A stretch of 64,000 nucleotides of DNA from Verrucomicrobiota bacterium (GTDB taxonomy: Bacteria > Verrucomicrobiota > Verrucomicrobiia > Opitutales > Opitutaceae). The translations under genes and the position numbers were made by a program. Under the pieces are notes generated by a model that did no database searches, was not told the DNA's origin, and worked only from the letters and a program-made list of their open reading frames with translations. The stretch is from the NCBI GenBank assembly GCA_016235555.1, contig JACRKC010000080.1, forward strand, positions 62,001-126,000, read 5' to 3'. Positions 18,277 to 26,076 of the stretch are shown here, in pieces; position 1 is the stretch's first letter, and the number at the start of each line of letters is the position of its first letter.

Positions 18277-18432
18277 GGTAGGTCGGGGTTTATCCCCGAC
18301 ATCCGGGGCAGACGGACGAGTGTCGGGCGTGAAGCCCGACCTATGGCTAACGTCCAAATATCAACAGCCATTGTTCTTTGGAGTTTGGTTCGAGTGGCGC
18401 GATCCGCTGACATTGACAGACAGCGGACGCGG
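18277..18432. repeat. Direct repeat D, copy 2
   Basis: Second copy of the D unit, same order and orientation as 17983-18138, with a few substitutions. A further short hairpin of the same type (GGGGTCGGGCGACCCCGACC) lies at about 18473-18494 and overlaps the stop codon of the phosphatase gene. Confidence 0.85.
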
Positions 18433-18491
18433 AGAAGGCAGGCGCGCTGCATCCTGAAGGTTGAGGCGCGGCGGGGTCGGGCGACCCCGAC

Positions 18492-21128
18492 CTACAGGGA
18501 GACGTCGAGCGTGGCGGATGGATCGGCCGTCGTGGTGGCGCGGAGGGTGGTCCAGCGGTCGCGGTCGGGGTCGCCGAGCTTGATCGTGTAGCTGCCGGGG
18601 GCGAAGACGTGGGGGCGCACGCTCGTGCCGCGGAGGCGGTAGGCGTAGATGAGTTCGCCGGATTTCTCCTCGAAGATTTGCAGCACGGGATCGGTGGCGC
18701 CGGCGAGGCGGAGCGTCGGAAGCCACGCGACGGGCGGACGGGCGTAGTTGTCGGCCTGGCGGACGGTGACGGGCCAGGTGTCCATCTGCGTGCCGGGCTT
18801 CGTCACATCGGCCGAGTAGGGCCAGCACTCGAAGGTGATTGTGCGCGTGGATTTCTTGAAGCGGGCGAGGCCGAGGCCGCTGGTCTTGGCGTTGACGGAT
18901 TCGAGCACGGGGCGCGGCGGATCGTAGGGGCCGTTTTTCACGGCGAGCACGGTGAGCGGGTTGCCGAAGTGGTCGAGGAAGTCACCGGTGAGGTTTGGGT
19001 TGCCGGTGGTTTTGTTGCGGCCGGTTTTCGTCGGCTCCCACCAGCGCGGGTAACCGACATTGACGGCGGGGCCGGCGAACGCGATCGGGCCGTCGCGGTG
19101 CGCGTCGAGTCCGTAGTGCACGACCGCGGGCAGGTGTTGGTCGCCGGCGAGATGGACGGCGAAGGCCTTGCGCAGTTCGCGCAGCGCGTTGCGGCGCGCA
19201 GTCTGCGGCCAGCCGCTGGCGTCGTAATCGGCCATCAGGATCTCGTGGTTGCCGCCGTGCGTGGTGGCCATCGCGGTGAAGATGGTCTGCGAGATCGCGG
19301 CTTTCATGTCGGCGCCGCGCCAGTCGAGCACCCAGTCGCGGAGAAACTGTTCCTGCTTGCCGCCGAGCAAATCGAGGCCGGGGAGGTCGGCGGTCTTGGG
19401 ATCGAAGTTGGGGTTGATCACATGATCGCCGCGGTTGCCGGTGGGCGGGACTTTGCCCTCGGGAGCGGACTTGAACTGGCGATCAGCGAGGATGGCGAAA
19501 CTGACGCGGCCGTAGGTGAGCGGGCCGTAGTAATTGAGTGTGCCGCGCTTCGCGGGCTGCGGGTCGTAGGGGTCGGGATGGTGCGCGGTCTGCGTGCGAT
19601 GGACGACGTTGACCCACGCGGCGGGGAGTTCGTAGCCGCCGGCTTCCTGCGTGGTCTTCTGGCCCTCGCCGCCCTCGCCCCAGAGGTTGCCCTGGTAAAC
19701 ATCGTGGTCGTCGGGGAGCGAAATGCTCGGGCGGTCGCGCATGAGGTCGCGCCACGTCCAGCCGTGGAAATACCATTTGCGCAGGTAATCGAGCACGGCG
19801 GGTTCGTGCGGGGCGCGCTGCGTGGCGAAGCCGCCGCAGTTTTCGTAGAACTGATCGCCGACGAACGCGAGCAGGTCGGGGTTGAGCTGCGCCATGGAGC
19901 GCACGTAGGGGACGTTCGGGAAGACCGAGTGGATGTTGCACGAGATGTCGGCGACGGAGAGTTCGTCGCGCTCGACGGGATCGTGGCGCACGGTGCCGGC
20001 CCAATAGTGCTCGGTCGTGCCGCCGCGGGTGTCGCGCAGCGTGCAGGCGACGCGGTAGGGCACGTCGCGGGTGGCGTCCCATTTTTCGACGCGAAAGACG
20101 GCGACGCGGGCGTCGTGGTGAATCTTCGATTCGGCGGCGGTGCGCCACGGGGCGCCGGGGGTGTCCTGAAACTGGAGACGCACGGTGTCGGCGTCCGAAG
20201 CGCTGAGCGGCGGCAGTTGCGCGGAGAGTTTGAGCACGCCGCGGCTGAGGGTGTATTGCGACCAGAGGATGGGGCCGAACGCGTGGTCGTCGTTGCCGGT
20301 GAGCTTGGAGCCGGCGACGCGCCAGTCGGCGAACCAGAACTGGCCGGTGCCGGTGGAGGCCGAGGGGTCCGCGGATTTGTTGGCGGCTTTCTTGGCTTTG
20401 CCCTTGCCGTTGGCGGCGGCGGCCGCCGCGGCGCCGAAGGTGAAATTGGTGGCGAGTGAGAGATTGCCGATGAGGGCGTCGGCCGAGATGCCGGTGTGTT
20501 TGGCGGTGGCGAGCGGGCGGCCGCTGGCGGGATCGAGCGCGGTGAGGGTGGCGGTGTAGCCGGCGTCGGCGGGGGCGATGGCGAGGTGGAGTTCGAGGGA
20601 GTCGCGGGCGAGGTCGAGCGCGATGGCGTCGGGTGCGGTGGGGCGGCCGATGAAAAGTTTGCCGTCGCCGGAAATACCGGCGGCGAGGCCGGCGTTGAGC
20701 TGGGCGGGCCAGAGGTTGTTGCGGTAGTCGTGCAGTTCCGGGTGGTCGCGCAGCGAACCGAGGATGCCGATCCGGAAGCCGGCCGAGCCGGCGCCAGCGA
20801 GCGAACCGCCGCCGAGGCGGCCGACGCGCACGCGCAGATCGACGGTGCCGGGGCGGTTGGCGAGCTGGCGGGTGAGGAGGTGGACGTTGCGGTCGACGGC
20901 GGCGCGGGTGCACTCGAGGCGGCCGGCGGCGATGCGCCAGTCCTGAAGCGGGTTGGCCCAGTATTCGGCGCCGAGCCAGATGCGGTCGGGCGCGCGATCC
21001 CACGCGCTGCGGAAGGCGGCGCCGGGCTCGCCGGCGGCGTGGAGGCGCGGTGAAAGCCGCGACGCGAGCAGCGAGGCGGCGGCGAACGTGGCGGAGTGGC
21101 GGAGGAAAGCGCGGCGGGTGGGGTTCAT
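18492..21128 (-). CDS. PhoD-like alkaline phosphatase/phosphodiesterase
   Basis: Tat-exported metallophosphoesterase of 878 residues, expected in the periplasm or outside the cell. Seen: Tat-type N-terminus 'TRRAFLRHSATFAAASLLAS', a long N-terminal beta-rich region (about 40-370), then the PhoD metal-binding segments 'LLAFVGDQFYENCG', 'SLPDDHDVYQGNLWGEGG' and 'HLAGDQHLP', and a C-terminal beta-sandwich. The N-terminal part contains an Ala/Lys-rich insert ('AAANGKGKAKKAANKS') that looks like a flexible linker. The family hydrolyses phosphate esters and diesters with Fe/Ca or Zn; its substrate here is not indicated. It is larger than typical PhoD (about 500-600 residues). No operon partner is obvious: 85 bases separate it from the upstream amidohydrolase-like gene. 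Confidence 0.85.
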   Translation of the reverse strand: MNPTRRAFLRHSATFAAASLLASRLSPRLHAAGEPGAAFRSAWDRAPDRIWLGAEYWANPLQDWRIAAGRLECTRAAVDRNVHLLTRQLANRPGTVDLRVRVGRLGGGSLAGAGSAGFRIGILGSLRDHPELHDYRNNLWPAQLNAGLAAGISGDGKLFIGRPTAPDAIALDLARDSLELHLAIAPADAGYTATLTALDPASGRPLATAKHTGISADALIGNLSLATNFTFGAAAAAAANGKGKAKKAANKSADPSASTGTGQFWFADWRVAGSKLTGNDDHAFGPILWSQYTLSRGVLKLSAQLPPLSASDADTVRLQFQDTPGAPWRTAAESKIHHDARVAVFRVEKWDATRDVPYRVACTLRDTRGGTTEHYWAGTVRHDPVERDELSVADISCNIHSVFPNVPYVRSMAQLNPDLLAFVGDQFYENCGGFATQRAPHEPAVLDYLRKWYFHGWTWRDLMRDRPSISLPDDHDVYQGNLWGEGGEGQKTTQEAGGYELPAAWVNVVHRTQTAHHPDPYDPQPAKRGTLNYYGPLTYGRVSFAILADRQFKSAPEGKVPPTGNRGDHVINPNFDPKTADLPGLDLLGGKQEQFLRDWVLDWRGADMKAAISQTIFTAMATTHGGNHEILMADYDASGWPQTARRNALRELRKAFAVHLAGDQHLPAVVHYGLDAHRDGPIAFAGPAVNVGYPRWWEPTKTGRNKTTGNPNLTGDFLDHFGNPLTVLAVKNGPYDPPRPVLESVNAKTSGLGLARFKKSTRTITFECWPYSADVTKPGTQMDTWPVTVRQADNYARPPVAWLPTLRLAGATDPVLQIFEEKSGELIYAYRLRGTSVRPHVFAPGSYTIKLGDPDRDRWTTLRATTTADPSATLDVSL

Positions 21129-21187
21129 GGGGCGGGAGAGCGGGAGCGGAAAAAGGGGATGGGAGATTGAAAATCAGAGAGCGAAAG

Positions 21188-21213
21188 TCTGAGGCGGGAC
21201 GCCTCAGGCACGA
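21188..21213. repeat. Single family B palindrome
   Basis: CTGAGGCGGGACGCCTCAGG followed by CACGAC, directly abutting the stop codon of the amidohydrolase-like gene at 21214. It could serve as a hairpin at the transcript end. Confidence 0.7.
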
Positions 21214-22221
21214 CTACAGCAGGCGGCGGGCGTTGGCGGAGCGGATGGCGGCGAGGTGGTCGGGGGCGAGGACGGACTCGCGCAGTTTCAGGATGGAGGA
21301 TTCGAAGTAGAACACGGGCGCGTAGGAGCCGAAGCAGAGGCGGTCGGGTGGCAGTTGTTTCAGCAAGGTAGCGAGGCCTTCGACGCTTTCGAGCGTGGCG
21401 AACTCGACGTGCACGCGCTGCGCGGCCAGCGCGAGCAAAGGCGCGCCGCGCACGGAGCGGAGGGCGTTGAGCAACTGCAGGCGCAGCGCGGGAATTTTTT
21501 TCGCGAGGTCCACCAGCGGGGTGGGATCGACGGTGGTGACGCGGCCGAGCGGGTGCATCATGCGCTCGTCCTCCATCGACACGGCGAGCTGCACGAGCAG
21601 GCCGAGTTCGGCAGCGAGGGCGAGCGCGCGTTCGACGGAGGGCTCGGTGAGCTTGTAGCCGTGGTAATTGGGGAAGAGGCGGAGCGCGGGCATCCGGTGG
21701 ACTTCGGCGCAGCGGCGAAGCTCGACCTCCCAGCCGGGGGCGGCGGGGTTGACGGTGCCGACGGGGATGAGCAGGCCGGCGCCGTGCCGCGCGCAATCGG
21801 CGACGAGGCGGGCGTTGGCGGAGGAAAGGTCTTTGTGGAGCAGGGCGTCGAGATGCGCGGCCCAGGCCTGCGTCACGCCGTGCTCGCGAAGTTTCGCGAC
21901 GAGGGCGGCGGGTTCGTCGAGCGGCAGACGCCGGTAGGGCCAGCGGCCGAGGTAGGCGTTGGTGTCGATGAGGCCGTCGGGGGCGGGCGCGGTCGCCGCG
22001 GCGAGAGGCGAGGGGGCGAAGGTGGTGGCGGCGGCGAGGGCGGTGGCGGTGGTGAGGAAGTCGCGGCGGGTGAGGGCGGCGGTCGATTCGGATTTCGCCC
22101 TTTCAGGGCTTTGATTCTTCCCGAAAGAAATCGCGGGGCGTTGCCCCGGGCTGTCGAATGGCGCCCCGTTGGGGCGCGTGGCCGGCCTCCTTACGTCGGC
22201 CGCTACGGGTTGGGGGTTCAT
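21214..22221 (-). CDS. Amidohydrolase-like TIM-barrel protein lacking metal ligands
   Basis: Tat-exported protein of 335 residues with the fold signature of amidohydrolase-2 family proteins but without their key residues. The usual N-terminal D-x-H-x-H is replaced by 'LIDTNAYLGRWPYRRLP', and the C-terminal catalytic Asp of 'GSDAP' is replaced by Tyr in 'FGSYAPVFYF'. The protein is probably non-catalytic or uses other chemistry. Its ATG overlaps the stop of the canonical amidohydrolase at 22218 (ATGA), so the two are co-translated and may form a complex. Odd: between the start and the Tat motif ('TRRDFLTTATALAAATTFA', RR at 52-53), residues 15-42 are encoded by palindromes at 22096-22177, which push the signal peptide inward. 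A later start may be used in the cell. Confidence 0.82.
   Translation of the reverse strand: MNPQPVAADVRRPATRPNGAPFDSPGQRPAISFGKNQSPERAKSESTAALTRRDFLTTATALAAATTFAPSPLAAATAPAPDGLIDTNAYLGRWPYRRLPLDEPAALVAKLREHGVTQAWAAHLDALLHKDLSSANARLVADCARHGAGLLIPVGTVNPAAPGWEVELRRCAEVHRMPALRLFPNYHGYKLTEPSVERALALAAELGLLVQLAVSMEDERMMHPLGRVTTVDPTPLVDLAKKIPALRLQLLNALRSVRGAPLLALAAQRVHVEFATLESVEGLATLLKQLPPDRLCFGSYAPVFYFESSILKLRESVLAPDHLAAIRSANARRLL
22096..22177. repeat. Palindromes inside the amidohydrolase-like gene
   Basis: Three small palindromes in a row: CGCCCTTTCAGGGCT, GCGGGGCGTTGCCCCGGG and GGCGCCCCGTTGGGGCGC. They lie within the 5' coding region between the overlapping start codon and the Tat signal, and keep the frame open. 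Confidence 0.75.
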
Positions 22222-23009
22222 ACCTTGATGCCTTTCGCGGTGAGGATGGGGGTGAGGAGGCGTTTGAGGTTTTCCGAGAGGATGAGTTGTTTCGCGGTGG
22301 CGGGGATCGCGGCGCCGTGGACCTTGGCGAGTTGCGAGGCGAAGCTGCGGCCGGGGGCGTCGCTGCCGTAGAGGACACGCTCGGCGCCGAGTTCGCGCAC
22401 GGCCATCTCGGTGAGGCCGGCGGTGGGATCGCCGCCGGCGAGATCGGCGTAGGTGTTTTTCAGATGCCGGATGGCGAGGATGCCGCGCTCCCAATCACCA
22501 CCGGTGTGGCCGCAGACGAGTGGCACGTCGGGGTGGCGCGAGGCGAGCTCGGCGAAATCCTCCGGGGTGGATTCGCCGGGCAGGTTGCCGGTGATCTTGA
22601 ACCACGTGTGCTGGAAGATGAGCGCCTTCAACTCGGCGGCGCGGCGCACGATGGGGTCGAGCTCGGCGGCGCTGCAGCGCTGCGCGACCCAGAGTTTGAC
22701 GCCGACCATGGGGCCGCGGGCGACGCAGCGTTCGAGTTCGGCCATCGAGGCGTCGAGGTGTTTGGGATTGAGATACACGAAACCGAATGCGCGGTCGGGA
22801 TATTTTTCGATGGCACGGAGCACGGCGTCGTTTTCCACGCGGATGCGCTCCGCCGGCGGCTCGTAGGCCCACGACATGCCCATGAAAACGCACACGCGCT
22901 CGATGCCCATGCGATCGGCGGCGGCGAGAAGGTGGGCGAGGCGGGCCTCGGGCGTGGTCTCGGTGAGGGGGGCGCCGGAGAGGTGGCAGTGGAGATCCCA
23001 GATTTTCAT
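22218..23009 (-). CDS. Amidohydrolase family protein (TIM barrel)
   Basis: Metal-dependent hydrolase of the amidohydrolase-2 type, 263 residues, without a signal peptide, so probably cytoplasmic. Seen: 'IWDLHCHLSG' with the HxH metal ligands at residues 7 and 9, 'LIFQHTWFK' and 'LVCGHTGGDWE' with further His ligands, and 'LYGSDAPGRSFASQL' with the catalytic Asp. The family includes hydrolases and decarboxylases acting on lactones, amides and ring acids; the substrate is not indicated. It is co-transcribed with a degenerate paralogue (four-base overlap) and follows a CBM9-like gene by 23 bases, so the three form one operon. Confidence 0.88.
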   Translation of the reverse strand: MKIWDLHCHLSGAPLTETTPEARLAHLLAAADRMGIERVCVFMGMSWAYEPPAERIRVENDAVLRAIEKYPDRAFGFVYLNPKHLDASMAELERCVARGPMVGVKLWVAQRCSAAELDPIVRRAAELKALIFQHTWFKITGNLPGESTPEDFAELASRHPDVPLVCGHTGGDWERGILAIRHLKNTYADLAGGDPTAGLTEMAVRELGAERVLYGSDAPGRSFASQLAKVHGAAIPATAKQLILSENLKRLLTPILTAKGIKV

Positions 23010-23032
23010 GACGAAGAGCGGAGAGAGGAAAA

Positions 23033-23812
23033 TCAGCGCGAGGTGCTGGCGGCCGCGAGGCGGTCGGACAGGATCAGGCGCCCGAAACGGGCGGGCGTGT
23101 GGAACGAGGGCTTGGGCGTGCCGCCGTGCGCCCACTGGCTGAACTGCGGGTTGGTTTTTCCGCCGCTGCGGTTGAGGTTGGCGCGCATCACGGTGCCGGC
23201 GCGGGGCGGGCAGGTTTTCATCTGCGCGGAGAAGTTGCGCCACGGGATCGCGACCTCGACCTGCCACGCGCGGTCGGTGTCGGAGTCGTCGTTGAGCGTG
23301 CCGGCGTAGGTGCCGGCGATCTTCACGCCCTCGGCGTCCCACTTCGGAGCGCGGGGCTGGTCGGGGCCGTTGGGGCGGAAGTTGTCGAGGATGCCGCCGA
23401 GGACGTTGAACTCGATGTTGAAGTAGACGAGTGGGTGGTCGGCATCGGGCGCGAGCATGAACTCGACACAGTCGTCTTCGGGGATCTTGCCGTCGCGCGC
23501 GGTGTGGCGCGCGGTGACGTGTGCATCGTCGCACTCGAACGTGAGGTAGAGATATTCGTCGTCCCAGAGCAATTTCGCCCGCGTCTGCTCTTTCGCGCCG
23601 GCCTTCCACCACGGAAAAACGAAATCGCCGACGGTCGGTGCGGTGCGCCACGCGGCCTCGTCGAACTTGCCGTCAATCGTCGGCGGCGTGGCAGCGCGGA
23701 GGACGGTGTATTCGGGCGGCCTGGCCGGCGGCGCTTCCGTTTGCCCAGGCGCGACTGCGGCGAGCATGAGCAACGGGAGAGGCAGGCGGGAGGCGCGGAG
23801 TAGGGACATCAT
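23033..23812 (-). CDS. Exported CBM9-like carbohydrate-binding protein
   Basis: Secreted protein of 259 residues (tandem ATGs at 23812 and 23809). Seen: signal peptide (about 2-22, 'LPLPLLMLAAVAPGQ') and a single CBM9/DOMON-like beta-sandwich covering the rest, starting 'TPPTIDGKFDEAAWRTAPT' and including 'WQVEVAIPWRNFS' and 'MRANLNRSGGK', the usual landmarks of CBM9-related domains in this phylum. It probably binds a sugar or an aromatic ligand in the periplasm. First gene of the operon with the two amidohydrolase-like genes, so it likely contacts the same substrate. Confidence 0.85.
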   Translation of the reverse strand: MMSLLRASRLPLPLLMLAAVAPGQTEAPPARPPEYTVLRAATPPTIDGKFDEAAWRTAPTVGDFVFPWWKAGAKEQTRAKLLWDDEYLYLTFECDDAHVTARHTARDGKIPEDDCVEFMLAPDADHPLVYFNIEFNVLGGILDNFRPNGPDQPRAPKWDAEGVKIAGTYAGTLNDDSDTDRAWQVEVAIPWRNFSAQMKTCPPRAGTVMRANLNRSGGKTNPQFSQWAHGGTPKPSFHTPARFGRLILSDRLAAASTSR

Positions 23813-23859
23813 TGGCGATGGGTTCGATACCCCGAAGCTTGCGGCGGCTTGCTGGGCAA

Positions 23860-23918
23860 GTGGCACGGGTCGCCGGACCCGTGGGTGAGAGGATCACGGG
23901 TCGGGAGACCCGTGCCAC
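23860..23918. repeat. Paired palindrome, family A (copy 2)
   Basis: GTGGCACGGGTCGCCGGACC and its mirrored partner ending GGGAGACCCGTGCCAC, in the gap between the CBM9-like gene and the upstream beta-propeller/cytochrome gene. Confidence 0.85.
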
Positions 23919-23961
23919 GAAGCCGATGAGAAATGACGCGGGGCATCTTGGCGAGGAGTGG

Positions 23962-26076
23962 TCAGCGCGGCTGCGGGGCGGGTTGAAACGTCGCGCGCAG
24001 ATACGCGAGCACGTCGCGGATCGACTGCGGCGGGAGCACATTGCCCCACGGCGGCATGGGCGTGACGGCGGGCGGCGTGGGCATCTTGCCGTTGGTGATC
24101 ACGGCGAGCAGTTCATCGTCGGTTTTCGCGAGCGGGCCACCGGGCTGCGTGTAGTCGGGTGTGCCGGCCTGTTGGGAGCCTTTGCCGTCGGCCTGGTGGC
24201 AGACCATGCAGTTGAGCCGAAACACCTCCGCGCCGCGGGTGATGTCGCCGGGTTGGAGCTGCGTCTGCGCGACGGCGGCGATCTTCGACGGCCAGGGAGT
24301 CGTGGCGCCGGAGAGCGTGCGGTTGAGCGTGTAGAAGGCGGTCGCGTTGAGCAGCGGCCGGCCGGCGCGGCTGGTGACGGTCTTCGCGACGTTGAGCTCG
24401 TAGACGTAGCCGGGCTGCACCTCGAGCAACTCGATCCTGGCGGAGCGACCGTCGGGGGCGAGGCGGGCGAGCGTCACGGGCACATCGGCGTCGTTGGTGC
24501 GGAGCGAGCCGTCGAGCGGGTGGTAGTTGTAGTGGAAGCGGCGGACCTGAAAACTCCGCGCGTCGCCGGCGGCGGCGGACATCGGTTCGGTGAATGTCAG
24601 CGCGAACCCCCGCGCGGTCAGCCGCAGCGTTTGGATCTCCGTGGGCGCTTTACCGTTCCACACCACGCGCTGGAGGCCCTCGTTGCCCTCGGTCGACATC
24701 CAGCCGCGCACGGTCTGACCGAGGTAGAGCGCGCCGTCGGGACCGAAGGCATTGTGCATGCCGCCGATGCGCAGGCCCTGGCCGCGCAGGAACGGGAACA
24801 CCGCGCCTTGGTAGGCGCCGGCGATTTTTTCGAGATCGATGCGGACGATCAGGCTGGAGACATCGCCCATGAAAACCTGGCCGCGAAACGGGCCGAACTT
24901 GCCACCGGTCACATCCCACACCGGCTGGCCGGGCGAGGTGCCGAGCGTGCCACGTGGCAGATACACACTCGGTGGACGACGCAGTTGTGCGAGCTGCTCG
25001 ATGGTCAGCTTCTTGTCCTTCAGCTCCGGGTGCCACTTGAGGCCGTCGGGGTGGCCGTAGAACGCGTCCCGCTCGACGTGCGTAAGCGTCGCCGTGGGCA
25101 CCCACGCACCGGGGCAGTCGCTGATGAACAACTCATCCTGCGGGCTCACCCCGACGCCGAGCGGCTGGCGGAAACCGGAGGCGAAAGGAATCAGCTTGCC
25201 CGCCGGCGTGACTTGGAACGCCCAGCCTTGATACTGCGCGACCGAGCGGTGGCCGTCCGGCACCGGTCCGGTGCCCGACCACGGCAGATACTGCTCGGTC
25301 CGCAACGGACCGCGCACCCAGTTGAGATCGGCGGCGGCGCGGAAGGAGCACATGCCGGAGCTCGCGTAGAGATTGCCGGCCGAGTCGCGCGCGAGGCCAT
25401 AGGAAAACTCGTGATAGCTGCCGGTGATGCCCCACTCGTCGGAGATCGTCTCGAACGCATCCGCCACGCCGTCGCCATCCGTGTCGCGCAGGCGCGTGAA
25501 CTCCGGACGCTGGATCACGATCACTTCGGATTCGCTGGGCGCGACGAGGCCGAAGCCCTCGTAGAGGCCGCGCGCAAAGCAGTGCCAGCGCTCGCTGGGG
25601 AACCCGCGCATCCACACTTCGCCCCGGCGCGTGGTGACGACGAGCGTGCCCTTCGGCGTGAACGCGACGCCCGACACTTCGCCGATCATCTGCTGCGGGA
25701 GCTTGATCGTCTCGACGCGATACGGGGAGCGTTGCAGCGGGCGCAGCTCGACATCGCGTTCGATGGTCGCACCGGCGGCGAGGTCGACGCGGAGCTTCAC
25801 ATCCTCGAAGTCCGGCGCGGTCACCCACAAATCGTAGCTGCCGGGCGGGACGTTGAACTGGAAGCGACCCGTCGATTTCAGTTTTTGAATGAGATTGGAG
25901 TTCTCGTAGCGCGCGAGCGTGGGGCCTTCGAGGCGCGCCTGGGCGGCCGGGACCGGGGCGTCGGAGCCGGCCTGATGCACGCGGCCGGAGATGCGGCCGG
26001 CGGGAGCGCTGGCGGCGAAGGCCGTAGCGGCGGCACCGAACAGCAACGCCGGGAACAACAGGTGGCGGAAAATCAT
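23962..26076 (-). CDS. Beta-propeller/cytochrome c protein (PVC-type heme-binding)
   Basis: Exported protein of 704 residues combining three parts: signal peptide (about 1-22), a carboxypeptidase-regulatory-like domain (about 27-112, 'GRISGRVHQAGSDAPVPAAQ'), a sugar-dehydrogenase-like beta-propeller (about 120-590, 'GEVSGVAFTPKGTLVVTTRR', 'RLRDTDGDGVADAFETIS'), and a C-terminal cytochrome c domain with the heme motif 'CMVCH' in 'FRLNCMVCHQADGKGS'. Such proteins are abundant in Planctomycetota and Verrucomicrobiota. They are thought to transfer electrons from an oxidised substrate in the periplasm, but few have been tested. The ATG overlaps the stop of the ThuA-like gene by four bases, so they form one operon. 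Confidence 0.87.
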   Translation of the reverse strand: MIFRHLLFPALLFGAAATAFAASAPAGRISGRVHQAGSDAPVPAAQARLEGPTLARYENSNLIQKLKSTGRFQFNVPPGSYDLWVTAPDFEDVKLRVDLAAGATIERDVELRPLQRSPYRVETIKLPQQMIGEVSGVAFTPKGTLVVTTRRGEVWMRGFPSERWHCFARGLYEGFGLVAPSESEVIVIQRPEFTRLRDTDGDGVADAFETISDEWGITGSYHEFSYGLARDSAGNLYASSGMCSFRAAADLNWVRGPLRTEQYLPWSGTGPVPDGHRSVAQYQGWAFQVTPAGKLIPFASGFRQPLGVGVSPQDELFISDCPGAWVPTATLTHVERDAFYGHPDGLKWHPELKDKKLTIEQLAQLRRPPSVYLPRGTLGTSPGQPVWDVTGGKFGPFRGQVFMGDVSSLIVRIDLEKIAGAYQGAVFPFLRGQGLRIGGMHNAFGPDGALYLGQTVRGWMSTEGNEGLQRVVWNGKAPTEIQTLRLTARGFALTFTEPMSAAAGDARSFQVRRFHYNYHPLDGSLRTNDADVPVTLARLAPDGRSARIELLEVQPGYVYELNVAKTVTSRAGRPLLNATAFYTLNRTLSGATTPWPSKIAAVAQTQLQPGDITRGAEVFRLNCMVCHQADGKGSQQAGTPDYTQPGGPLAKTDDELLAVITNGKMPTPPAVTPMPPWGNVLPPQSIRDVLAYLRATFQPAPQPR

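Noticed and set aside
17983-18432. CRISPR-like direct repeats
   Set aside because: Only two long units with hairpins, no regular spacers and no cas genes.
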